Assembly (NCBI RefSeq): GCF_029094505.1
Contig: NZ_CP119108.1
Span: forward strand, 3,286,001-3,350,000
DNA: 64,000 bases
DNA from: Microbacterium horticulturae
GTDB taxonomy: Bacteria > Actinomycetota > Actinomycetes > Actinomycetales > Microbacteriaceae
Direction of reading: 5' to 3'
The position numbers and the translations under genes were made by a program. The number at the start of each line of letters is the position of its first letter. Position 1 is the first letter of the stretch. The notes beneath the pieces are model-generated. The model saw only the letters and a program-made list of their open reading frames with translations. It had not been told where the DNA came from and ran no database searches. Below, piece by piece: positions 17,348-25,864 of the stretch.

Positions 17348-19081
17348 TCAGTCGTGGGGAGCGAGCTGCCAGCCGGCGGCGTCGACACGCTCGCGCCAGT
17401 AGCGGGCGTAGGGCCCGCCTGCGGCGAGCAACTCGGCGTGGGTGCCGGATTCGCGGATGCCGCCGTGACCGTCGAGCATGATGATCCGGTCCGCGGTCAT
17501 GATCGTCTGGAGCCGGTGCGCGACCACGATCATCGTGCGGCCCACGCGAGCGGCGTCGATGGCGTCGCCGATCGAGATCTCGTTGCCGATGTCCAGCGCG
17601 GACGTGGCCTCATCCAGCAGAACGATCGGAGCATCTTTGAGCAGGGCGCGGGCGATGGAGACGCGTTGCCGCTCGCCGCCGGAGAGGTTGGAGCCGCCTT
17701 CGCCGACGCGCGCATCCCAGCCGCCGGGAAGTCGGTCGACGATCTCGTCCACGCGAGCCCGGGTGGCGGCGGCGATGACCTCGTCCCGGGAAAGGTCGGG
17801 GTTGCCGATCCAGACGTTGTTCAGGATCGTGTCGTCGAACAAGTAGACGTCCTGGAAGACGGGGGCCACGGCGCGTTCGACGAGGGCGGTGCCGAGCTGG
17901 GGAATCGGGATGCCGCCGATGAGCACCGTGCCGGCCTCGGGGTCGTAGAAGCGGGCGATGAGCTTGGTGATCGTGGTCTTGCCGGAGCCGGACGGGCCGA
18001 CGATCGCGGTCATCCCACCGGCCGGGGCGGTGAAGGAGAGGTCCTGCAGGACCGGCTCGCCGCCGTAACCGAAGGTGACGCCCTGGAACTCGACGCCGAA
18101 ATCCATCGGCTCGGTCGGCTGCTCGGGCTCCGGCAGCCGGACCACCGCTGCGAGCTCATCCAGGCGGTCGATCGTGGTGCGCGCCACCGCGATGCCACCG
18201 CCGAGGTCGCCCGCGGTGACGATCGGCTCGTTGAACCGCACCCCGAGCACGAGCAGCGCGATCAGTGTCGCGATGTCCACTGCTCCGCCGACGGCGAGAA
18301 ACGCGCCGACGATCAGGAGCACGGTGATGGAGAGCTGCACGAGGCCCGCGAACAGTGCGATCGCGGCGCCGCCGGTGACCAGCAGCCCCCGGTACTGCTG
18401 GTGCTGACGCTCGAGCGCCTGGTCGACGAGGCGGTCCGCGATGGAGCCTTCCCCCGCGGTGCGCAGCGCGGGCTGGGCGCGGGCGAACTCGACGACGCGG
18501 TTGGACGCGTCGGCCACGGCGACGGAGTGCGCCTTGTCGCCGCGGCCGATGCGACGGCTTAGCCAGCGGTAGCCGAGCGCGATGATTGGCACCATCACCG
18601 TCATCGCCAGCGCGAGCCGCCAGTCGAAGACGTACATCCCGACCAGCACGGTCGCGGGCGCGATGAAGCCGGCGAGGATCTGCCGCAGGATCGCGTAGGG
18701 CATCGTGGAGACGAACATCGCCCCCTGGGTGGCAAGGCCCGTGATGAGGCCTGTGCGGTCGGTGGAGTACCAGGCCACCGGCAGCGAGACGACGCTGTCG
18801 CCGAGGCGCTCCAGCAGGGAGCCGAGCACGGCGGTGGAGGCCTTCATGCCGATCTGGCTCGCGAACCACGACGCGACGACGTAGCCGACCGCGGCGCCGG
18901 CGACGACGATCACCCACCCCCATGCCGCGTCGAGGTTCCCGAGGAACAGGGAACGCAGCAGCGGGACCAGCAGCAGGAACGCGAACCCCTGCAGGAGCGC
19001 GGCGACCACGACGACGCTCAGCTCCGCGATCACCAGGTGCCGGGCACGAGGCGAACAGTAGTGCAGCATTCGCCGGATCAT
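17348..19081 (-). CDS. ABC permease-ATPase fusion, IrtB-like
   Basis: 577 aa. A six-helix exporter-fold membrane domain (~1-300) is followed by an ABC domain with GPSGSGKTT, LSGGERQR and IVLLDEATSALD. It pairs with the upstream gene as a heterodimer. In mycobacteria, IrtA and IrtB have an exporter fold but import carboxymycobactin-type siderophores. The Fur-like box on this operon supports a similar role, but a drug or peptide exporter cannot be excluded from sequence alone. The ATG at 19081 overlaps the upstream stop. Confidence 0.82.
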   Translation of the reverse strand: MIRRMLHYCSPRARHLVIAELSVVVVAALLQGFAFLLLVPLLRSLFLGNLDAAWGWVIVVAGAAVGYVVASWFASQIGMKASTAVLGSLLERLGDSVVSLPVAWYSTDRTGLITGLATQGAMFVSTMPYAILRQILAGFIAPATVLVGMYVFDWRLALAMTVMVPIIALGYRWLSRRIGRGDKAHSVAVADASNRVVEFARAQPALRTAGEGSIADRLVDQALERQHQQYRGLLVTGGAAIALFAGLVQLSITVLLIVGAFLAVGGAVDIATLIALLVLGVRFNEPIVTAGDLGGGIAVARTTIDRLDELAAVVRLPEPEQPTEPMDFGVEFQGVTFGYGGEPVLQDLSFTAPAGGMTAIVGPSGSGKTTITKLIARFYDPEAGTVLIGGIPIPQLGTALVERAVAPVFQDVYLFDDTILNNVWIGNPDLSRDEVIAAATRARVDEIVDRLPGGWDARVGEGGSNLSGGERQRVSIARALLKDAPIVLLDEATSALDIGNEISIGDAIDAARVGRTMIVVAHRLQTIMTADRIIMLDGHGGIRESGTHAELLAAGGPYARYWRERVDAAGWQLAPHD

Positions 19082-20892
19082 CGCTGCGCTCCCTCCGGGA
19101 GTGAACGGGCATGGTTGGCCTGGTAGTCGCCCCACAGCGAGGCAAACCGTCCCTCGCTCGCGACGAGCTCGCCATGTGTGCCGCGCTCGATGATCCGCCC
19201 GCCGTCGAGCATGAGGATCTGGTCGGCACCGACGATGGTGTGCAGCCGATGGGCGATCACGAGGACGGTGCGGTCGGCCGCGAGGGTCGAGAGAGCCTGC
19301 TGGATCGCCGCCTCCGAGTCCGGGTCGGCGAACGCCGTCGCCTCATCCAGCACGAGGATCGGCGCGTCGCCCAGCAACGCGCGGGCGATCGTGACCCGCT
19401 GGGCCTCCCCGCCGGAGAGGTTCGCGTCCTCGCCGACCGCGGCGTCGTAACCGCGCTCGAAGCGCACGATGCGGTCGTGGATCTGCGCGGCACGCGCGGC
19501 GGCCTCCACCTCCTGGTCAGAGGCGCCGGGGCGGGTCAGGCGGATGTTGTCACGCAGACTCGCGCGCAGCAGCTGCACGTCTTGAAAAACAAACCCGACC
19601 TGCCGGTACAGCTCGCCGGGAGGGACCTGGCGCACGTCCGCGCCCCCGATGTCGACTGCGCCGGCGTCGACGTCGTAGAACCGCGGAACGAGCTTCGCGA
19701 GGGTGGACTTGCCCGAGCCCGAGGCGCCGACCAGCGCGGTGACGGTGCCGGGGGCACAGCTCGCCGCGATCTCATGCAGCACCCGGTGTTCGCCGTCGTA
19801 GCTGAAGGATGCGTCGGTCACCACGAGGTCGTGTCCGGCCGGCGTTGCCGGCTGCGTCGGGGCCGGCACCGGCGGCAGGGCGAAGAACGCCGCGAGCGAC
19901 TGCTGTGCCTTGGTCGCGTTGCGCAGGAACTGCCCGGAAGCGCCGAGCTTCATCAGCGGCGCGGTCAGCCCCAGCCCGAGGAGGAGCCCAGGCAGCACGT
20001 CGATCGGGAAGGCGCGACCGTTCGCCAGGAGCCACACAGCGGCCACGAGCAGCCAGGCCAGTACGACGACAGGCGAGGCGAGCAGTTCCACGATCGTGAA
20101 CACGACCGCGGTCTCCCGCGTCCACTCCCCCACGAACCGCACGTACTCGCCGGCCGCGTCCCGGTAGCGGCGGTGGCTGCGCCCGACCTGTCCGAACCGC
20201 TTCACGACCGCGATGCCCTGCACGAACTCGACCGTTGCGCCGGAGAGAGCATGAGTGGCGGCGTCGTACTGTGCGTACTTCTCACCGACGCCCCGCATCA
20301 TCAGCGGATACAGCAGCACGATCAGCACCAGCGGCACCAGGGCGGCCAGCGCCATCCGCCACTCCACGACGAACAGGTAGATCAGGCTGATCACCGGCAC
20401 CGTGATCGCGGTCAGCATGTCCTGGATGGAATGCGCCACCAGTTGGTGCAGCGCGACGACGTCGTTCTCCACGAGCTTTCGCACTGACCCCGAGCTGCGC
20501 TGGTCGAACCAGCCCAGCGGCAGGCGCTGGAGATGGCGGATGATCCTCCAGCGCAGCGAGTGCTGCAGCTCTGCATCGGCGAAGTGCCCGACGACACCGG
20601 ACAGGAACGCCGTGCCGAAGCTGACGACCATCGCGATCAGCGCCACCAGCACGATCGCCCACACACGAGCGGCGTCCACCTGCGCACCGTCGATCGCGGA
20701 CAGCAATACGCGCGACAACTCGACGATCGCGATGAACGGGATGACGCTGCTCGCCGCCCCCATGACACTCAACACGACGATGGCGGCGAGACTGCTGCGC
20801 ACGGCGTCGAAGAAGCCTTCCCGGGATCCACTCGTTGCCGCCCGGCCCGTCATCGCCGGCTCCCCCGCGGTCTGTGTTTCAGCCATCGACAT
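19078..20892 (-). CDS. ABC permease-ATPase fusion, IrtA-like
   Basis: 604 aa. It has an exporter-type membrane domain with LQRLPLGWFDQRSSGSVRKL, typical of this pair, and an ABC domain with [17 protein letters not shown] and LVLDEATAFAD. It lacks the siderophore-interacting FAD domain present at the N-terminus of mycobacterial IrtA. The ATG at 20892 follows GGGAGGAG at 7-base spacing. It is the first gene of the six-gene operon, with a Fur-like palindrome 23 bp upstream of its start. Confidence 0.83.
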   Translation of the reverse strand: MSMAETQTAGEPAMTGRAATSGSREGFFDAVRSSLAAIVVLSVMGAASSVIPFIAIVELSRVLLSAIDGAQVDAARVWAIVLVALIAMVVSFGTAFLSGVVGHFADAELQHSLRWRIIRHLQRLPLGWFDQRSSGSVRKLVENDVVALHQLVAHSIQDMLTAITVPVISLIYLFVVEWRMALAALVPLVLIVLLYPLMMRGVGEKYAQYDAATHALSGATVEFVQGIAVVKRFGQVGRSHRRYRDAAGEYVRFVGEWTRETAVVFTIVELLASPVVVLAWLLVAAVWLLANGRAFPIDVLPGLLLGLGLTAPLMKLGASGQFLRNATKAQQSLAAFFALPPVPAPTQPATPAGHDLVVTDASFSYDGEHRVLHEIAASCAPGTVTALVGASGSGKSTLAKLVPRFYDVDAGAVDIGGADVRQVPPGELYRQVGFVFQDVQLLRASLRDNIRLTRPGASDQEVEAAARAAQIHDRIVRFERGYDAAVGEDANLSGGEAQRVTIARALLGDAPILVLDEATAFADPDSEAAIQQALSTLAADRTVLVIAHRLHTIVGADQILMLDGGRIIERGTHGELVASEGRFASLWGDYQANHARSLPEGAQR

Positions 20893-20914
20893 GCGTCCGC
20901 TCCTCCCGGGCTTG

Positions 20915-20931
20915 TTGAGAATAATTATCAA
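20915..20931 (-). promoter_or_regulatory. Fur-like iron box upstream of the IrtAB/ECF operon
   Basis: TTGAGAATAATTATCAA, a near-perfect 17-bp palindrome with mismatches only at positions 5/13 and the unpaired centre. It matches the classical Fur 7-1-7 pattern (TGATAAT-N-ATTATCA) much better than the DtxR/IdeR box TTAGGTTAG..., the usual iron box of Actinobacteria. It sits in the promoter zone of the operon, in an AT-rich island within GC-rich DNA. Confidence 0.65.
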
Positions 20932-21239
20932 TAGTACACACTGCCTCCGGTGCGAAGACCATGACACCCTTTCCCTCGCCGAGGGCGACCACCCCACGCG
21001 GCAGCGCGATCGCTACTGCCGCTTCGTCGCGTGGTAAACGCGGCACTTCCTTGCCGACGGGAGGCATGTGCGCGGATGACATGGAGGAGGGTTCCAACAT
21101 GTCTTCGGTACCCATATCTAGGCAATTGGAGAGCTGAGAGCATCGGTTCCGATCTCATCGACGAGAGGAACCTCGGAATGACGCCCGTACCCGTGCCACC
21201 TGGGAGCACCCTGCCCGTTGCATCGCCTGGAGGCACACG
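20932..21239. other. Intergenic region before the catabolic genes
   Basis: About 300 bases between the iron box and the first CoA-transferase. It ends with CTGGAGGCACACG, the RBS of that gene. A frame ending at a TAA near 21037 (...RDRYCRFVAW) could be the tail of a lost gene, but I cannot identify it. Confidence 0.4.
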
Positions 21240-22517
21240 ATGATCGACGAAGACCTGCGTGCTCGTTTGGCGGACTTGGGCGGGCACGATGCGGCACAAG
21301 GCTCGCTCGCCGGCGTGGTCGTCGTCGACGTGACTCGAGTGGTGGCGGGGCCGTACTGCTCGATGGTCCTGGCAGACCTTGGGGCGACGGTCATCAAGGT
21401 GGAACACCCGGACGATCCCGACTACACACGCACGTTCCCGCCGATGATGAGCGGTGACGACGGCGCTGAGATGAGCGGGTTCTTCGCGCAGTTCAACAGG
21501 AACAAGCTGGGAGTGACGCTCAACCTGCGACACGCCGAGGGCGCGGCGACGCTTGAGCGTCTGGTCGCACAGGCCGATGTGGTGGTGGAGAACTTCCGCC
21601 CCGGCACGATGGACCGCCTGGGAATCGGATACGAGAGGCTGCGACAGATCAACCCGCGCCTGGTCTATGCGGCGCTGAGCGGGTACGGTCAGCATGGTCC
21701 GTACAGTGCCCGGCCGGCCTATGACAACAGTGCGCAGGCGACTGGCGGCCTGTGGTCGATGAACGGGGCCCCCGACGGGCCACCCATCCGTGTGGGGACG
21801 ATTATCGGCGATCTCAGTGCCAGCCTGTACGGCGTGATCGGGGTGCTGGCCGCTCTTCGGCATGCGGAGCGTACAGGCGAGGGTCAGCTCGTGGATATAT
21901 CCCAGCAGGATTCGGTGCTCACCCTCACCGAGAATGCCGTGGTCAGCTACACAGTGGAGGGCAAGGTCGCGCGCCCGCTGGGAAACCAGCACCCCTTCGT
22001 ACGGCCCTATGAGGCGTTCGCTTGCAAGGACGGGTTCGTGTTCTTCGGCGGGTACACGGACAAATTCTGGAAGATCTCGTGCGAGCTGTTCGGGGAGCCT
22101 GGGGAATTCGAGCGCGACCCCGGTCTGCACATGATGGCGGCGCGCTTTGACGAGGACGTCTATCGCGAACGGGTGCGGCCGATCGTGGAGAGGTGGTTCC
22201 GTGACCGCACGAAGGACGAGCTCGAGCGCCTGGCCGGCGATCTCGTGCCACTGAGTGCTGTGAAGGACATCGGTGAAGTGGTCGAGGATCCGCACATCGC
22301 GGCGCGCGACATGATCGTAGATACCGAGTACGACGGGTTCGGCACGCTGCGGGCTTTCGGCTCTCCGGTGAAGCTCGACGTTACGCCGCCGCGGACGCGG
22401 GGGGCGGCGCCGGCGATGGGCCAGCACACCGCGCGGGTGCTACAGGATCTCGCAGGCATGGAGCCTGACGAGATCGAACGACTGCGGCGAAGCGGGACGA
22501 TCGCATGGGCGGGGTGA
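21240..22517 (+). CDS. Class III CoA-transferase (CaiB/BaiF family)
   Basis: 425 aa, family length. The N-terminal part has VVVVDVTRVVAGPYCSMVLA..GATVIKVEHP, then VVENFRPGTMDRLG, and the catalytic-Asp region (RPAYDNSAQATGGLWSM) where a covalent acyl-CoA intermediate forms. It moves CoA from an acyl-CoA to a free carboxylic acid. It is a close paralog of the enzyme at 38023 (shared GNQH..VRPYE.F.C.DG.VFFG.YTDK.W). It overlaps the crotonase start by 13 bp, so the CoA product is probably the crotonase substrate. Donor and acceptor unknown. Confidence 0.9.
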   Translation: MIDEDLRARLADLGGHDAAQGSLAGVVVVDVTRVVAGPYCSMVLADLGATVIKVEHPDDPDYTRTFPPMMSGDDGAEMSGFFAQFNRNKLGVTLNLRHAEGAATLERLVAQADVVVENFRPGTMDRLGIGYERLRQINPRLVYAALSGYGQHGPYSARPAYDNSAQATGGLWSMNGAPDGPPIRVGTIIGDLSASLYGVIGVLAALRHAERTGEGQLVDISQQDSVLTLTENAVVSYTVEGKVARPLGNQHPFVRPYEAFACKDGFVFFGGYTDKFWKISCELFGEPGEFERDPGLHMMAARFDEDVYRERVRPIVERWFRDRTKDELERLAGDLVPLSAVKDIGEVVEDPHIAARDMIVDTEYDGFGTLRAFGSPVKLDVTPPRTRGAAPAMGQHTARVLQDLAGMEPDEIERLRRSGTIAWAG

Positions 22518-23284
22518 CGCTGGAGCGCTCCGATGGGATCGGCGTGATCACGATCGACCGGCCCGAAAAGCTCAACGCTCTTTCGCTGGCGATGTACGAG
22601 CAGCTAGGTGAGGCATTCGCACAGGTGCGAGATGACCCACGCATTGGGGTGGCGATCCTTACCGGCGCCGGTCCCAAGGCGTTCTGCGTCGGCGCTGACC
22701 TGGAGGAGTCGATTCCGGCCCTGACCGAAGGTCGCTTCGACATCAGCGAGTGGGATGCCGCCCATCAGAAGCACTCGCGTCTGGACAAGCCCGTGATCGC
22801 GGCGATCAACGGATTCTGTCTGGGGGGAGGATTCGAGATCATGCTGTCGACCGACATCCGCATCGCAGCCGCGCATGCGACCTTCGCACTGCCCGAGGCT
22901 GGCGTGGGCGTCGTGCCCGCCGGAGGAACACTGGTGCGTCTGGTGCGTCAGATCCCGTACCCGTGGGCGATGGACCTCATGCTGCGCGGTGGTCGGATCG
23001 ATGCGGAACAAGCCAGGAGCGCGGGTCTGGTCAACGAGGTCGTCACCGGCACCGAGCTGATGAAAAGGGCCGGAGAGCTCGCGGACCAGTTGCTCGCGAA
23101 GAGCTGGACGGCGATGGCGACGATCAAGCGCGCCGTGCGAGAGCTGGCCGATCTTCGGACGGAGGACGCCTTCCGGCAGGAGGCCGTGCTCGGGCAACAG
23201 GCCTTCACCAGCGCGGATGCTCGCGAAGGGCTGGCCGCTTTCGCGGAACGACGGCGAGCAGAGTTCCCCTCGCACGCGTCGTAG
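22505..23284 (+). CDS. Enoyl-CoA hydratase/isomerase (crotonase family)
   Basis: 259 aa. CoA-binding and oxyanion-hole segments are KAFCVGADLEES and INGFCLGGGFEIML. The Glu expected at the second catalytic position is within ALPEAGVGVVPAGG. Hydration or isomerisation of an enoyl-CoA is the likely activity. It starts inside the CoA-transferase gene (ATG at 22505). A 3-methylglutaconyl-CoA hydratase role would link it to the HMG-CoA genes at 35-38 kb, but that is speculation. Confidence 0.88.
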   Translation: MGGVTLERSDGIGVITIDRPEKLNALSLAMYEQLGEAFAQVRDDPRIGVAILTGAGPKAFCVGADLEESIPALTEGRFDISEWDAAHQKHSRLDKPVIAAINGFCLGGGFEIMLSTDIRIAAAHATFALPEAGVGVVPAGGTLVRLVRQIPYPWAMDLMLRGGRIDAEQARSAGLVNEVVTGTELMKRAGELADQLLAKSWTAMATIKRAVRELADLRTEDAFRQEAVLGQQAFTSADAREGLAAFAERRRAEFPSHAS

Positions 23285-23322
23285 ACTCCCCAAAGCGGGG
23301 ATCACGGCAGGGGTGATTGGCG

Positions 23323-25266
23323 ATGACAGCGGAAGCGCGGGAGACGGTCGCATTCGCGCGCGCCGTTCTCGACGCGGCCGGTTCCGAACCGGGCCGGACT
23401 CCCGATACCCTGCGGAGCGAGATCGAAGGGCTCGACACCCCAGATCGCGACGCCATCCTCGCCGCGGTGCACGATGCGCAATCACGCCAGGCTCGGCTCG
23501 GGCGGCGCGCGACCGAGCTGGAGGCGCTCTTCTCGACCGCTCGCGAGCTGGTCCGGCTGCGGGATGTCGGGGAGGTCCTGCATCGTCTCGTCGAGCGGGC
23601 GCACGCGCTGATGGGCACCGACGTGACCTACCTGTCCGAGTTCGAGGCTGATTCCGGACAATTGCGGGTCCGCTACTCGGAAGGCACCGTGACGCCCGAG
23701 TTCCGAGATCTGCTCGTGCCCGCGGGATTCGGGTTGGCGAGCATGGTGGCTCGCACGCGCGAGCCGGTGTGGGTGGCACGGTATGACGCGATGGATGACG
23801 CGCCGCACGATCCGCAGATCGATGACGCCGTGCGCGCGGAGGGGCTCGTCTCCTTCCTCGGCGTGCCGCTCGCCGTGGGGGATGAAGTGCTGGGTGCCCT
23901 GTTCGCGTGCAACAGGTTCCCGTACGAGTCCTCGCCCGACGAAGTCCTGCTGCTGTCCGCTTTCGCCGATCACGCCGCTGCGGTGCTCCACAATGCGCGG
24001 GTGCTGGCCGTGGCCGAGGCGGCGAAGGAGCACGCCGAACAGTCGTATCTCGAACTGCAACGGCACCTCGCCGCCACCGAGCTGGCCGGGGTCGTGCACG
24101 AAGAGCTCACCGGTGCCGTCATCTCCGGGGGGACCGTCGTCGACGTGGTCTCCACGCTCGCCCGCCGGCTGGGGGGACGCGTGCTCGCACTGGATGCTCG
24201 CGGGCGACCGCTGGACGTCGGTCTCGGAGCGGACGACGAGGACCTGCCACCGCGGGCGGCACTGGTCGGTGCCATCAACCGCAGTCAGTCCAGCGGACAT
24301 GCTGCCGACATCCGGTCCGGCGACGACGTCTGGCTGGTCACGGCCATCCTCGGGGCCGATCGCGTCCTGGGAGCCATCATCGCGAAAGAGGCTCAGCGAC
24401 TCCCCGATGACGTCGCGCGGCGGACGCTGGAACGGGCCGCGCACGTGGCGGCACTCGTGTCGTTCAAACAGGACGCGGTCACGGCCATCCGCGCCGAGCG
24501 CCGTGCCCGATGGTTGTCGGCGACCATCGAGGGTGGCGGGGATGCCCGGTCCGATCCCGCGCTTATCGCACCACCGACGCATTTCACCGGGGTGGCGGTT
24601 TCCGAACTCGGTCCGCACGGATCCACGGCGGTGCAGATCGCCGAGCGCGCCATCGGCGAAGGGGGCCTGGTCGCGCTCGTCGGACGGGTCCTGGTCATCG
24701 CGTGGACGACCGGCGACGTCCTTGCGGCGACCGAGCGCGTGCGGCAAGTGATGGCCGATGCTCTGCGGAACCCGGCGATCGTCGCCGTCGCATGTGTGCG
24801 AGACGGGATGCTGCCGACCGACCTTCGCTCCGTGGTGGCGAGGTTGACGGCAGATCTGGACTTCCTTCCGGCTCTGGGCGTGGCCGCCGCGACGGTGTCC
24901 TCGGATGCATTCGCCCCGTACCACGCGCTCGCGCCGCACGACCCGCGCACTGTAGAGACGTTCATCGGCGACGTCATCGGTCCGGTCCTCTCCTGGGATG
25001 CGCAGCGCGGGACCGTGCTCTTCGACACGCTCGCGGCGTTTTTCGACAGCGGTGAGAGCAGGGGCATCGTCGCCGAGCGGATGCATATCCATGTCAACAC
25101 CGTGCAGCAGCGGCTGGAGCGGGTGCGCTCACTGCTGTCTGAGGACATGGACGTCCCCGAATTTCGTTTCCGCCTGCAGTCCGCGGTACGGCTCGAGCGT
25201 CTCAGACGCTCCATTCGGGCCGACGCGCGGGCGAGTCAGTCGGCCGCGAGCTCATCGCCGCGGTGA
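23323..25266 (+). CDS. GAF-domain PucR/CdaR-type transcriptional regulator
   Basis: 647 aa. Helical N-terminus (~1-60), GAF domain (~75-215: LFSTARELVRLRDVGEVLHR...LSAFADHAAAVL), a middle CdaR-like region, and a C-terminal PucR helix-turn-helix (ESRGIVAERMHIHVNTVQQR). The ATG at 23323 follows AGGGGTGATTGGCG. It resembles the regulator at 32725-34647 along its whole length. It probably senses a small molecule of the neighbouring pathway. Its stop overlaps a transporter-gene fragment, suggesting a deletion downstream. Confidence 0.88.
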   Translation: MTAEARETVAFARAVLDAAGSEPGRTPDTLRSEIEGLDTPDRDAILAAVHDAQSRQARLGRRATELEALFSTARELVRLRDVGEVLHRLVERAHALMGTDVTYLSEFEADSGQLRVRYSEGTVTPEFRDLLVPAGFGLASMVARTREPVWVARYDAMDDAPHDPQIDDAVRAEGLVSFLGVPLAVGDEVLGALFACNRFPYESSPDEVLLLSAFADHAAAVLHNARVLAVAEAAKEHAEQSYLELQRHLAATELAGVVHEELTGAVISGGTVVDVVSTLARRLGGRVLALDARGRPLDVGLGADDEDLPPRAALVGAINRSQSSGHAADIRSGDDVWLVTAILGADRVLGAIIAKEAQRLPDDVARRTLERAAHVAALVSFKQDAVTAIRAERRARWLSATIEGGGDARSDPALIAPPTHFTGVAVSELGPHGSTAVQIAERAIGEGGLVALVGRVLVIAWTTGDVLAATERVRQVMADALRNPAIVAVACVRDGMLPTDLRSVVARLTADLDFLPALGVAAATVSSDAFAPYHALAPHDPRTVETFIGDVIGPVLSWDAQRGTVLFDTLAAFFDSGESRGIVAERMHIHVNTVQQRLERVRSLLSEDMDVPEFRFRLQSAVRLERLRRSIRADARASQSAASSSPR

Positions 25267-25742
25267 GCGGTACGCACCACGGCGGAGATGAGGTCCGACC
25301 ACAACTCCTGCAGCAGGGACTGGATCGGGCTGGCATCACCGTGAACATCCACCCTCTCGACTTCACAGCCATGTACGGCGACGTCATGGGCGGCAATCCC
25401 GATTACGACCTCCTGCTGAGCTGGTGGGTGCCCGACTACCCCAGTGGAGCAGCCAGCATCCAACTGCGCTACGACTCGAGCGTGATCGACGGAGGCAGCA
25501 ACTTCTCGCGCTACAGCAGCTCCGAGGTCGACGCCATGATGAAGGCAGCGCTCGCAGAGGCCGATCCCGACGCGGCGGCGATGATGTGGGGCGACATCGA
25601 CCAGCGCATCATGCAGGATGCCCCGACGGTTCCGCTCTTCTACACACGCAGCGCGTTCCTGGGAGGAAGCAACGTGACGAACTACTTCGTGCCCAGGTTT
25701 CCGTCGTTCCAGAACTATCTGAAGATATCGCTGGGCGAATGA
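25263..25742 (+). pseudogene. C-terminal fragment of a Dpp/Opp-type solute-binding protein
   Basis: The frame reads LQQGLDRAGITVNIHPLDF, then ADAMMKAA-type helices (EVDAMMKAALAEADPDAAA) and TVPLFYTRSAFLG, ending at 25742. This equals the last ~150 residues of an SBP_bac_5 lipoprotein of ~530 aa. Signal peptide and lobe I are missing, and the frame begins inside the regulator's last codons. It is therefore a relic of a third peptide-type importer. It is not a copy of either intact binding protein in the window. Confidence 0.78.
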
Positions 25743-25864
25743 GGGCCGCCGCTGCATGGCGGAGACACACTCCGGCCTGCGCACCATGGAACTTCCGCCC
25801 ATAGGAGCGCCTTCTCGCGCCGACCATACTGACCTGCAGACGGCGGTGAGAGGAGCAGCGGGGC

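Noticed and set aside
19111..20487. 458-codon open frame on the plus strand
   Set aside because: Antisense to the IrtA-like ABC gene, with no family resemblance.
20998..21115. Minus-strand frame upstream of the iron box as an N-terminal extension or small gene
   Set aside because: It would run through the promoter and the Fur-like box, and the IrtA-like gene has a good RBS and start at 20892.
23482..25092. 536-codon open frame on the minus strand
   Set aside because: Antisense to the GAF-PucR regulator, whose domains are complete.
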